NCBI GenBank assembly: GCA_014529385.2
Contig: CM043960.1
Span: 28,425,396 to 28,489,395 of the forward strand
DNA from: Adiantum capillus-veneris
Lineage: Eukaryota; Streptophyta; Polypodiopsida; Polypodiales; Pteridaceae
DNA length: 64,000 nt
Direction of reading: 5' to 3'
The notes under the pieces are model-generated. The model did not search any database. It was not told where the DNA came from and worked only from the letters and a program-made list of their open reading frames with translations. The translations under genes were made by a program, and so were the position numbers. Positions 23,145 through 34,920 of the stretch are shown piece after piece (within the stretch, counting starts at the first letter, position 1; each line of letters begins with the position of its first letter).

Positions 23145-25760
23145 TTGCTAAGTTTGATGAATTTAAGATCAGGAAGATACATTTTTAGAGACCAAAAAGT
23201 GGCAGGTGACCAAGGTAGCTTAGTGTCCACCGAGGAGAGTGTAACTCAAGCAAAGCTAGATCCACTAGCACCAACTATTGATGAGGGTAGCGATACTAAC
23301 ACTTCATCAGAGAAATCCTTCTTCATGATGGGTAGTCAACAGCCAAGAGGTTTCACCCACGACAGACCAATGCCAAGGGGAAGCACCTCCCTAAATCCTT
23401 TGAACGATCCCAAGTTCACTGTAATCTTCTTAGAAGAAACAAACTCGAGGGGATCCCTAGTTTATTCTGACTATCGAGGACGCAAGTGTATTTGTATTGA
23501 AGAAAGGCCAGCTCAGAGACTGGAGATAATTATAGTCTATGATGATGGAGATAGATTCTGAGACAAAAAGGGAAACCACTATCTGATAGTTAGTAACCCT
23601 AAGGATTACAACAAATATGGAGATAACATGGAAAAAAGAAAAATGGTTTCAGAAACTCAAGAACCACCTCCAAACATTGATTGACCTAGAGCGCTTTTTA
23701 TGTATGATAAGAAAACAACCAGGGTTTCAACTTATAATGAGAATTTGGGAATTTACAAGCATGAGAGCGAGGGAATAGTCTCTTACTTTCATTGCAAAGA
23801 ACCCTACCCAAACAAGTTAAGCAAAGACAAGGTTCTTTACGTATTCTCTTATGAAATTGCTATGGGGAAGGTTATCATTTTTGTTGATAGGTACGGGCGA
23901 GAATACCAATGTATTCTCCCAGAGGAGGTAGAAAAGGCAACAGTTCCAGGAGCATCAACATATGCCCCCGATGAAGTTCCAAGAGCCACCTACACCCCTA
24001 GCAAGTCGACAAATCCCTTTTCAGAAGATTATGAAGCGACCTCACATTCAACTCAACAGCAGACATTCAACAACCAAAACCAACCAGTAACTCAGCCATC
24101 ATTGCAGGCATGGCTTCGACAGAGTGAAACCTTAGAACAAGACCGAAACCGAGATGGTTATCAAGCCGCACGAGGGCTAAGGGATTTACAAGAACCACCA
24201 CTCTATTCAAGGTATCAAGGCGAGAGTAAGCCAAAAACTCAAGGATCAACAGAGCCTAGAAGACCACCCATAGAACGAGTTCGGAGAGATGAACCATATC
24301 TTGCAAGAACTGTTAGAAATTATGGCTTAGGAGCACCACTGGGAGAGGAACCCACTTACTACCGAAGGCCGGAGAAGGTATATCGATTAGGACGAGGAGA
24401 TCCAATGATGAGATTTGTGGACCATCGTAAAATTAGACCTTCTCAAGTGCAAAAATGGGTAAACAAGAAATACATGGGAAATAGAGATCCTAGATATCAT
24501 GTAGCAGCCTTTGTGCGTGTAATTAGAGCTGAAGAGGTGTTAGATTTCCCTACCCAATTTGCAGGGTTTGGACTAACCCTAGAGGATGACGCTGCTACTT
24601 GGTTTGACTCTATGGAGCGTAGAGACTTTGAGTCTATGGAGGAGGTGTTTGACAAGTTTATTGAGGAATTCTCACAAAGGGGGATAGCTCATAAAACAGT
24701 CTCACAAATCCATAAATTCAAACAGAAAGACAGGGAATCTGTGCGAAAGGCAGCCCTACGACTAAAAAGATATGTTAAGTTCTGCCCTGTGGAAGAACTA
24801 CCAACTCAGTCCAGACTTATGCTTATATTTATCCAAGGACTAAGGAATGCAGATCTCCAGAAGGACTTACATATGAAGAGGAGCACGACGTTAAATGAGT
24901 TAACTAAGGAGGCTCTTTACCTTGTAGACAATTGTGCGGTCTACAAAGAGGGTGAATTCAAGGATCTCGACAATGATTCATCCTTGCAACAAAGTGAAAG
25001 CAAGTCTGCTAAGACAGCACCGAAAGGAGAAGTAGCTGTAAGCCAAGAGAAACTTGTAGAGGAAGTGCTAAAAAAGATTAACTTGTATGCCAAGCCCCAG
25101 GCTAAACAGCCCAAGTGGTGTGCTATTGAAAAAAAAATGGACAAGCCATGGGACGGAGGAATGTTATTATAACAAGGGATATGTGAGCGAGAGACCTTAC
25201 GCTCTCCAAGCTCAGGTAGCATCTCCTCAAATTCCATCGATGCCTAGGTATCAAGCAGGCAACCTACCAGGACCTGTAGGTGTAGAAAGACCACAACCAG
25301 TGTTGGGGCAGCAACCACCCCTACTAGGATTACGACCAGTTGGCATAAGATACACACCAACAGTAACCAAAACAGAAGAGAAGGCTTTGGTGCCTATGCA
25401 TGCATATTACGAAGATCCCAATGGATATGCTGCAAATCCTGTCTATTATCCACCAGAAGAACCCTCAAGGCCAGAACCATGGAGCATGATTGGAAGTGCA
25501 GGACCACCTACAACTGCATAGGCAGCAAGAGAAGGAAGATATAGCTTGGATGAATGAACATTGTTGTTCATAGCCAACGGAGGCATGGGCGGGCAGAGAC
25601 ATGCATACCAACAAAGAGGAGCTCAAGGAGCACCTCAGCAGCCTAAAGGACCTTGCTAGAAGTGTGGTGGAGACCATTGGCTAAGAGACTGTCCTCATGA
25701 TGAAATCATTAGAGTCAACGCATATTGCACCGAGTGTGGAGTTACTCATTTGATTCCGGA
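23145..25760 (+). pseudogene. G gag with several zinc-knuckle relics
   Basis: It starts MLSLMNLRSGRYIF; the LRSGR motif is shared with the Y protein. One frame runs from 23145 to 25172 with stops at 23559 and near 23682. The capsid-like core reads PRYHVAAFVRVI, DDAATWFDSME, FIEEFSQRG. A frameshift near 25100 leads to WTSHGTEECYYN (a Cys-His-Cys finger), a proline-rich stretch, then C-stop-KCGGDHWLRDC (knuckle with a TAG inside) and CTECGVTHLIPDF (third knuckle, last Cys lost). Gag would package element RNA; it is broken here. Confidence 0.8.
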
Positions 25761-26745
25761 TTTCCCTAAGAATCCGAGCAAATGAGCAAAAACTACCTTG
25801 AACATACCGGAAGCAGTGCCTTCTAGTGGAAGGTCAGAAAACGAAACAATCATACCTATTCATGCAGTAACACAAACCCATAATTCAAGAGTTCAGAAAG
25901 TTCAGAAATGAAAAATCAAAGAAGCACTTGAAAAGCTAGAAAGGCGCGTATGAAAGCCAGGAGAGAACGAGAGCAAACGGTTCTATCCGAGGAGTTAAAA
26001 CACACAAAGGATAGGTTAGAGCGGTTAGAGGATCTAGCTAGCCTAAGCTGACACACTATGACAACCGTAGCACCTAAGAAAATAGCAGAACCCAAAAGTG
26101 CAGGATCAGGAGGATCTGTACTGGCAGAAAAGTTAAATGAGCAGTTAGATGCACTTTTAAAAGCTTACGAAGGCAGACTCAAAAAGAACAAAACCCAAGA
26201 GCAAAGATGGATGACTTATCCATATGCTGAAATAGAAAAACAGAGGTTGGAAATGTGTCAAAAGATGATTGAAATAGCTCAATCCTTGATAGAAAACCCG
26301 CTTGGTAAACCTGCAAGGTGGCATGAAGTACCAGCTCCAACCCCTATCAAACCAACTTTAGAGAAACAAGTAGGAACGAAGGAAATACTCACGAATGCCT
26401 TTGAGTCTAGGGGAGAGCCTATCATAGTTTCTAATACAATAGATGAAGCAAGTGAGGGGCTCCATCCTAAAACATTGGTAGAAATGGGTAGGGATTGTAA
26501 CAGTCTAGATGACTTGTGGACGCAAATCCGTGATGCCAACGAAGCTAACAGGGTGAGTTACCACATAAATAGCACAAGGAAAGAGAAAAATGAGATCTTA
26601 CCTCCTATTGAAGAATTTGAGGCAAGATCACAAATGAACTTTGATATACATTCACAAGGGGGAGACCAGGGATCGATTAGTTTGGGGCATAGCCAACCAG
26701 ACTAACTAAAAACTCTACCCTCTTACCTAGGAGAGTATGAAGACA
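25761..26745 (+). pseudogene. G gag-protease linker, coiled-coil-like
   Basis: A 215-codon open block (26058-26705) rich in Lys, Glu and Gln (LNEQLDALLKAYEGRLKKNK, EIEKQRLEMCQKMIEIAQ) follows several broken pieces. It is in frame with the protease block, separated by one TAA. The heptad-like pattern suggests a helix. No catalytic motif. Confidence 0.6.
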
Positions 26746-26753
26746 AGTCTGAG

Positions 26754-27420
26754 GTGAGAGCAATCCCATCTCAAAGACTTTCTTCTAACAGAGTGATGGA
26801 CTCACAAGGATTGATTGAGTTGCTATCCACCCCGGTGGCATGTACAATCACATTAGCAGAACTCCTGAGGTTACGACCAAACATGTGGACCACAGTAGAT
26901 AAATGCTTAGAAAAATTTGGAGTGAAAGACCCCACCTCAAAGCTTCAAGAAGGAATCAAAGAATTGGACAGATTTCAACTAAACACTAGGCCAGTACCTT
27001 TAAACAAGGTTGGAGAGTATTGTGAGGGAGAAGATGGAAACACCACGCTATCAGTAGAATTCCAAGGAGTAGTTTCCAAAGCTATTCTTGACAGTGGAGC
27101 AGGAGTCGCTATTGCCACTAAGGAAATCTGGAAAAAATGGGAAAACCCATCTTTGAGAGCTACCAGAATGAAATTGCAATTGGCAGATGGGTTCATGGAA
27201 AAGCCTCTAGGACTCTTAGAAAAAGTAATTGTCACTTCGTACGGAATCCGAATATAAGCATACATTTGCAATAGTCGATTTTGACAAAAAGAACAATTAC
27301 GAGATCATCTTGGGAAGACCATTCATGAGAAAATTAAAGATGGTCCAGGATTGGGGTTACGACCACATATACCTCAGACATGGTGAGACTACAACCAAAA
27401 TTCACTTGAAAGACCATAGT
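26754..27420 (+). pseudogene. G aspartic protease
   Basis: VSKAILDSGAGVAIATKEIW contains the DSG active site at about 27090-27098, and the flap region reads MKLQLADGFMEKPLG. A frameshift at about 27240-27255 splits it from the C-terminal part EYKHTFAIVDFD and IILGRPFMRKLKM (hydrophobic-hydrophobic-G motif). The active site itself is canonical, unlike the protease-like domain in ORF2. Confidence 0.85.
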
Positions 27421-29592
27421 TACAAGGATGTGAACCAGACACCAGTAGAAGAGTTTGATTCAGCTACATTAGCAAGGTCGGAACTCCCAGCATGGTTAGG
27501 GCAACAAAAAGAGCTATGGATGTGCAGAGCTTCACATTGTGGGAGCTTAAAAAGAGAGGAATGCATCTTGGAAAGAGCAATTGAGGACAAGGATTATATT
27601 CCGAAACCTTTTCCTGAAGATTCTTTGGAACCTTTGGAATGGGAACACATACTAGCAATTTTGGATGTCTGTACCATTATAGATAGTCCAACAACAAAAT
27701 TTTACGATAAGGATGGCTATGATGTGCTACCCTATTACATGGTAATCCTTATACGAGAAGGAGATGAGATTGTAGAACCACCAGAACAAGAGGAGTTTTA
27801 TAACTCCTCTGAGCATCTGGTGGTAAATAACGATGCAGAGGAGTTTTATAACTCCTCTGAGCATCTGGAGGTAAATAACGATGCAGATAATGAGTGTTCA
27901 AACAGTTCAAGCGAGCGTGGGGAAAAGACAAACAATATCAAGCTTTATGATTTTGCCAATCAGCACCCACACCCTAGACGCCAGGAACTCTATAGGAGAA
28001 AACGAGCAGAAAACAAAGCGAGAGAGAACTTGATGCCTAGGATAAAGGATAAAACTCACTATCTAATGCTTGTCAAAGCAGAGGATCGTGTAAAAGACCA
28101 AATATCAGGAACATTCTCGAGAGTGCGAAGGGAACGGACGAAGGAGGAAGTAAAACAAGTATGGAAAGCTAAAACAGAAACAAAATCACAAAAATCTCAA
28201 AAATCAAAACAAGAAACAACAAAAGACCCAGAGTGGACCAAACTGGAGCGTAAAAATAAATATCAAGAACTGAAACGGTCTTTACGAGAAGTATGGACTA
28301 CGGAGGGAGAAAGTGATGGTAAGGAGAAGTCAGAAAACAGAAACATGAAAGTACCATCACACTATCAAAAATTCACCATCCAGGATAGAAAAATCATAAT
28401 GACACCACCAGTCAGGGAAAGAACAAACCACGAATCTTACAATGGGCCGGAAAATGCAAAACGAATAGACCTCGTTGAACCAGGTGAGAATCCTCAGCCG
28501 GTCTATATAGCAACTGACTTAGAGCCTGAAGAAGAAGAACAGCTAACACAACTTCTCAAGAAGTATAAAGATGTGTTTGCATGGTCCTACAAATACCTCA
28601 AAGGAGTTGATTCATTGATATGCCAACATAGAATTCCTTTGAAATCAGATGCCAAACCTAGCAAACAACGTCCTTATACATATAATGACACATTTGCTAA
28701 ACGAATCAAAGAGGAGATTGATAAGCTGATGGATGCCAAGTTCATCTATGAAATCGCGCATACAGATTGAGGGTCACCCATTGTGGTTGTCCCCAAAAAG
28801 AACGGAAAGTTGCGAGTGTGTGTGAACCTCAAAAAGGTAAATGCAGCCACCATAAGGGACAATTATCCCTTACCAATCACAGATCATGTACTTGAGAGGG
28901 TCGCCGGGAAACGGGCTTATTCCTTTCTAGATGGATTTTCAGGATATAACCAACTGGCAATTGCAATAGAGGATCAACACAAAACAGTGTTTGCCACAGA
29001 ATGGGGAATTTATGCGTATCGAGTTATGCCTTTTGTCTTAACTAATGCCTCAGCTACCTTTCAAAGGTTAATGACGCATGCGTTCAAAGAATACCTGAGA
29101 ATATTCTTAGAAATATACATGGATAATCTTTGTGTATACTCTCTTCTACGTGAGGAACATATAGACCATTTACAAAAGGTATTTGAGAAGTGCAGAACAT
29201 ATCGAATCTGTCTTAACCCGGAAAAGTGCATTTTTATGGTTAGGCAAGGACGCATCTTAGGACACATTGTCTCAAGAAATGGCATAACCACTAACCTATA
29301 CAAAATCAAAGTCATAGTAGACCTGCCCAAGCCTACTAACGCAAAAAAAGTACAATCCTTCATGGGACACTGCGGATATTATCGAAGATTCATATATATG
29401 TATGCAATCATTACACAACCTCTGTATCATTTCTTAGTCAGTTTCGACTGGACTGAGGAGTGTGAAACTTCATTCCAAAAGCTTAAGGAAAACCTTGTAT
29501 CAGCACCGGTACTTAAAGCACCAGATTGGGAAAAGATATTCCATGTTCACATTGATGCTTCTGCATATGCAATCGGGAGTATTCTAGCTTAA
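27420..29592 (+). pseudogene. G linker and reverse transcriptase, active site mutated
   Basis: An open frame to 28770 holds a long basic linker, then the RT start (KKYKDVFAWSYKYLKGVD, CQHRIPLKSDAKPSKQRPY). A TGA at 28768 falls where Trp or Gln-like residues are expected, and RT continues in frame: GSPIVVVPKKNGKLRVCVNL, SFLDGFSGYNQLAI, TNASATFQRLM. The catalytic box reads IYMDNL at 29116-29130, where YMDD is expected, so the second Asp is Asn (GAT to AAT). The frame ends with TAA at 29590. This RT would be inactive. Confidence 0.9.
27790..27885 (+). repeat. 48-bp in-frame tandem duplication in G pol linker
   Basis: Two 48-bp units (27790-27837, 27838-27885), differing at one base (GTG/GAG), encode EEFYNSSEHLxVNNDA twice. 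Each unit starts with the imperfect palindrome GAGGAGTTTTATAACTCCTC, which may have promoted slippage. Confidence 0.95.
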
Positions 29593-29960
29593 CCTGGAGA
29601 CGGAACAATGGATTTCCCAGTTTGTTATGCAAGCCGGCAGTTAAATAGTGTTGAAAAGAACTACACAACCACTGAAAGAGAGGGGTTAGGAATGATTTAT
29701 GTTGTAAAGAAATTTCGGCATTATTTGCTCGCAAAGAAATTTGTGTTCTTCACAGGTCATCAAGCTCTTTTGTATTTGGTAAATAAACCATGCAATACAA
29801 GGACAATTGTACGATGGTTTATTATATTGCTAGAGTTTGACTTCACAGTGGTGGTCAAAAAGGGTAAAACTTATCTACGGGCGGATCATCTTTCAAGGAT
29901 ACAAAACGAGGAAGCTCATGAAGAAGTAGATGATGACATACCAGATACTTATCTTTTCAA
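29500..29960 (+). pseudogene. G RNase H, active site mutated
   Basis: HIDASAYAIGSILA, an in-frame TAA (probably from CAA), then SRQLNSVEKNYTTTEREGLG, FFTGHQALLYLVN and YLRADHLSR. The third box normally reads TDHQAL; here Asp is Gly at 29755-29757. The other acidic residues remain. Confidence 0.88.
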
Positions 29961-30129
29961 TATTGAAATGATACCCAAATGCTCTCAGGAAATTGTTAGC
30001 ATTCTTTCCTTTGGAGGAAGGTTTGATAACAAGAAAGACAAATCCAAACAACAAACAATTAGACAAACAAAAAACTTCCAGTTGATTTGCAGGACGGCTG
30101 TATCATCTAGGATCGGACCAAATTCTACG

Positions 30130-31613
30130 ATTATGTATAAATCCGGAAGAATTCGAGTGTTATCTTGAAGAAGCACACGTCCAAGATTGTGCATTTCATT
30201 GTTCAACAATGAAAACACACCAAAGACTAAAACAATTGGGGATTTATTGGCCAACCATGTGTGCTGACACACATGCTTATGTTAACAATTGTATTATATG
30301 TAGTGCCAAACGTCCAGTGGATCACGCGACATTGTTTTAGGTAAACATTGCACCTGCATGGAGTCAATATATCATTGATTTCCTAACAACAAGGACGTTT
30401 CCTGAAAACATCACAAGAGCACGGAAAAGGTCTATAGAGTTGGAGGCTCGCAACTTTAGTTTAATTGGGAACCAACCCTATAAACAAGGAAAGAACAATC
30501 AACTTAGAATCTATGCAAGTGAAAGTGAATACCTGCTGATTCTAGAACACGCACATGGCGAAATAAGTGGAGTCCATTTTTCAAGCGATAAGACGGAAAA
30601 AATTGTCTTAACCGCAGTAATATGGTGGTCTACATTGCATATGGATGCTGAGGAGTTTGTAAAGCGTTGTGACGCATGTCAACGCACCAAGGTGCCGATA
30701 AAGAGAGATGAGATGCCACTACGGCCCAATGATGGGAGCAAGGGCATTTGCAAAATGGGGCATTGATTTTGTGGGATCTATTTCATCTCCTGCATATCGC
30801 ACCCATACCCAATATATCATTGTGGCTACGGACTATCTCACAAAATGGGCAAAAGCCAAGGCAACACAAACAGCAGATGCATGAACCACTGCACAATTTT
30901 TGTATGAGAATGTCTTTATACGATACGGGTTACCATAGAAATTGTCAGTGACCGAGGAACACATTTTCTTAATGAAGTCACTAAATATCTGCTAGAGGAA
31001 TTCATGGTCATACATAGAAAATATGCTCCATATCATCCACAGGCTAATGGACAAGCTGAGGCGCGCCACAAATAAAACACTATGCACGGTTCTCACTAAA
31101 ATTGTATCAGAGTCAAGAACAAACTGGGATCAACAGTTACACTTAACACTATGGGCATACAGGGTCGCTTACAAAACATCAATAGGAACAACACCGTACA
31201 ACATGGTGTTTGGCCTAAATGCTATATTACCCATAGAGTTTTTAATTCCAACTCTACGAGTAGAGAAACTCTTAGAATGGACAGGGCATGAGCTCTCTTC
31301 AAGAATAGATGAACTTGAAAAGCTAGATGAACTTCGCTCACGAGCTGTAGCTTCAATCTATGCTAAAAAGAGAAGACAAAAAGAGTTTTTTGACAAGCAT
31401 GTGCACACGAAAGAGTTCAAAAAAGGTGATTATGTACTTGTTTATACCTTGAAGCAACATGCCAAGAAACTTAAAAAGAAAGGGATGGGACCCTTTGTGA
31501 TTAGTGATTTATCACAAAGCGGAGCTGTCAAGCTTGCTACATTAGCAGGAGAAGAAATGCCAAATTGGATTAGTGGGTGTCGATTAAAGAAATATCATTT
31601 ACCACTAACATAG
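30130..31613 (+). pseudogene. G integrase with two successive zinc-finger-like modules
   Basis: The first H2C2-like module (30165-30320) reads EEAHVQDCAFHCSTMKTH, then GIYWPTMC and CIICSAKRPV. After APAWSQYIIDFLTTRTFPEN there is a second: EHAHGEISGVHFSSDKT and FVKRCDACQRTKVP (30545-30695). The core retains all three acids in broken frames (GIDFVGSIS, IVSDRGTHFLNE, HPQANGQAEARHK). The C-terminus is open from 31023 to 31613 (WAYRVAYKTSIGTTPY, KGDYVLVYTLKQ, KKKGMGPFVI, CRLKKYHLPLT). A matching C-terminus is seen in E on the minus strand. Confidence 0.85.
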
Positions 31614-31616
31614 GAT

Positions 31617-32900
31617 ATGCTTCAACAAATCCATCAAGAAAAACAACGGATGAAGGAGAAACAAAGGGTATGAGAAGAAGCCCAAGTAGAAGCAAAAGAA
31701 TGCATTGCAAAAAGATGGCTTCTACGACAACAACAACAATGTGGATCACCACTGCGAATCAATGCCATTCGACTAACGAATTTTGATGAAGACACAGTGG
31801 AGCCAATAATTGCAGTCAAAGTGGGTAGCAATCAAGTTGAATCGACGGCATTGCTTGTTTTTTTAGCTCAAGCAAATCTAATCTCTTACGGATTATACAA
31901 CCCTGGGGTAGTCACTTATCAAAAAACCCCTATATCACGTGCTTTCAAGAGGTAATTAATAATACCCCAATATACATACTATACTTACATTGTGAGCCTA
32001 TTTAAAAAACCCCCACCCCCCTCTATATGTATATATTTTTATACATTTTGGTCTTTTAATAATCCTCACCGGTTAAATCACGTGATATCATACACATTCT
32101 AAAAAGTGACCGCCCTGGGTATACAACCAGCTCAAGCCCACAGGTCAACTACATCCTACTCCACGAGTGCTGGAAAGTAGTACATCTCATTCACTAAAAA
32201 ACATTGGGCTGGATTATATTGCATGTACAAATACATCAATATATTTACCCACACAAATTTTATGTGGTTGAGGATGAGAGCACACAACACCCCATGTTGT
32301 TGGGACAACCTTGGCAAAAAGAGTATAATGTGCAGATAGATTGGAATGTGAATGCAGTCAAGATTCAGCATGCACAAGAACAACAGGTGGTAGCCTTTGC
32401 TCAGCAACCCCGGAAGAATCAGCTACCAGCAATGCAATCACTGGATAAAGAGCCAAAAGGAAGGGTGCCACTAAAAAACAACATGATACCCAAGGCTAAC
32501 AAACAGGGAACTGCCAACCATGCTCACTACAAGCATACAAATTCACCAACCACAGTGAAAAGATCAAGGTTACCAATATGCGACAAACAAGTATGGGTGC
32601 GGAAGGATAGAGGTGACGTGGCAGACAAACCACAATACAACAGAACAAATCAAAAGGAGAAGACAATTCAACCAATAACCAAGGGAATAAGACAGATATG
32701 GATCCCAAAGAAAATGCTCAACACCAACTTAAATACGACTCGCATTTGGATCTCGAAACCAAAACAAAAGGATCTCCCTTCAGTACAAGCAACAACGGAA
32801 GGCAGGGACACACAACATATAAAACCGGCAAACTGATCTATGTGGGTGCCAATCAGCAGCAGCAAAACAATGACAACCGAGGAAATAGCAATACACCTAC
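31617..32900 (+). pseudogene. G ORF2: second protease-like domain without catalytic Asp, plus W-[VI]-P-K repeats
   Basis: Directly after integrase comes a charged segment (QQIHQEKQRMKEKQ), then NFDEDTVEPIIAVKVGSNQV and ALLVFLAQANLISYGLY. This aligns with NALLDTGAKYNLLSYGVW of Y, but the D-T-G is replaced by V-F-L. A non-coding-looking break (31950-32200) follows, then FYVVEDESTQHPMLLGQPWQ and VQIDWNVNAVKIQ, the protease-type C-terminus, and an open tail with QVWVRKDRG, RQIWIPKKML, TRIWISKPKQ and MWVPISS. The role is unknown. The same order (INT C-terminus, charged stretch, PR-like, W-P-K) occurs in E. Confidence 0.72.
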
Positions 32901-32999
32901 AAAACCCGGCAAAGCAAATCTACACATGGAAAGCAAAAGAGACAAAGTCAATGGCCAATTCAGCCAAGACAATTCTCTCCAAGGAAACAACCATGGCCA

Positions 33000-34920
33000 T
33001 ATCGACAATAGCGGCAAACCAAGCAACAAGAAAGACGATCAAACAGAGAGCGGTAGAATTATAGCTTTTACTTGCAAAGAAAATCTTCTGACCAAATCAA
33101 CAACAAATAGGAAACCTCGATGGCGAATTCCAATAAGCACATTGCTTATACCTTCTTCTTGCACAGCATTCATTTTTCCATGCATTGACCGAGTATGCAT
33201 AATATAGGGCCACATTACACGGCCGAGCATTAGCACGAGTTTTAACCCATGCACGGCACATACTCCGAGGCGATACCTTGTCGTCCGGGAGGACTCCGGC
33301 TGGGGGGGGGGGGGGGGGGGGGGCATTCTCAAATGCGGACCCAATGGAAAAGAGAGCAAAAAAGGGCATGTTTTCCGACTATTTTAAGGGTTTTGTTTGA
33401 TTGCAAAATTTTTTGGACTAACCCAAGTAAATATGCCCTTATACAGCATGAATAGACAAGTATATGGGGCCAAACGCCAAATCAAGCCCCTAGGTGTGTG
33501 TAAATAAGTAAAAATAGCCATTTTTCGGGCAAAATATTGGTAAAACGGAGAAATCCTTCCATAAAAATTTCATGTGAGTGTATATAGTGTTTTGTGGTGA
33601 TGTTTTTGACTTATTACGATTTTTGGGGATTTTTTGGGTTTAAATTGCTATTTTCCTTTTAATTTTACTAATTTTCGGCAGAAAAACTTCAAAAATACAA
33701 AAAGCAAGTGAAAAAATGGTCGTAATGAAAAACAAAAATATGGGAATGATCAGTGACTATAGCACAACCTATGGTACAGTGGGGGTGCAATTATGTGAAT
33801 GAAGCGGAAAGCTTGTTTTGGCCAGATTTTGACCGAAACGTCAAATTTCTCGTAAACTGGGCAAATGGAGTCCAAATCAAGAAATTTTTGAGCCTAAACC
33901 GCATCTCGCAAGAAGTTGGGAGCACATGTCAAATTTCATGAAAAGTGGTTCGGGGACCCCTATTATATGAAACTATCACCTCATTTTAAGCTCATTTCCA
34001 CTATTGACTTTTGAGAGAGAGCTTCTGCCACCTAGAGCGAACGGAACTTCCAGCAGCTTCTACGACGCACACGACTACTCGACAGGCTCCAGACATGAGA
34101 GGTAGGCTCACCACCTTGATCTTTTCGCGCATGTTTGTCGTTTTGTCACGAAAACTAGCGTAGGGTTCACACAAAAAGCGAGGAGTAGAGACCTACAAGT
34201 AGAAGTGACCACCTAACGGCTAACCCAAAAGCAATGACACTTCATCAGCAGCTTACCCTAGCATAGGAGATCAGTCTTGGGTACCCAAAGGCAGTAGAAA
34301 ACCATCGGAAAAAACCCTAATTCCTAAAGCCCCGCAAGAGGCCACCAAATGGGAAATCGACGGAAAGGCACCCAAATGCTACCAAAACTCCTAGGTAGCA
34401 GCATCTCGACATGCTTGGCAAGTCTATATAGCCCACATGGCCAAAAGGTGACCTGAAGCGGCACTAAACTTCAGAAACGACATCAGACACACAAAGCGTC
34501 AAATAGCTCTCGCGGCCAAACCGCATGTCCGTTTTCCACCAAACTTCACGAGCGGCTTTCCTAGACCATAAAAAACCAAGTTCTATGGTGGTAGACCACC
34601 ACAAGTCATCGAAGACACGTAAACGCAACCACGGGTTCTTCTAAAGTGACAAATTGCCAAACGGAGCTCCGATGAAGCCAAAGTCGACAAAAACCATACG
34701 GCAAGGATCCCCATGGGATCGGGAAGCTATGGAGACCAACATCGAGAAAGTTCATCGCCGAAAAGCACTCCAAAAGTCAGAAAACGGCTCGGAGGCTCTG
34801 AAATCCACACAGGGAGTTACTTTCTATCTATTTGACTTTTTTGTTGAAATAAGGCTTAAAAGCGACTCAAGGGGACTAAGGGCAGGCACCAGTATCAGCC
34901 TCCACAAAAATTTCATCAGG
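33000..34920. other. G spacer between ORF2 and ORF3
   Basis: Apart from the G run, I see no coding sequence or repeat here. A short acid-basic ORF at 34654-34998 runs into the palindrome region and is probably spurious. Confidence 0.5.
33302..33323 (+). repeat. 22-base G homopolymer
   Basis: Uninterrupted run of 22 G within the spacer between ORF2 and ORF3. Not next to a recognisable LTR. Confidence 0.95.
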
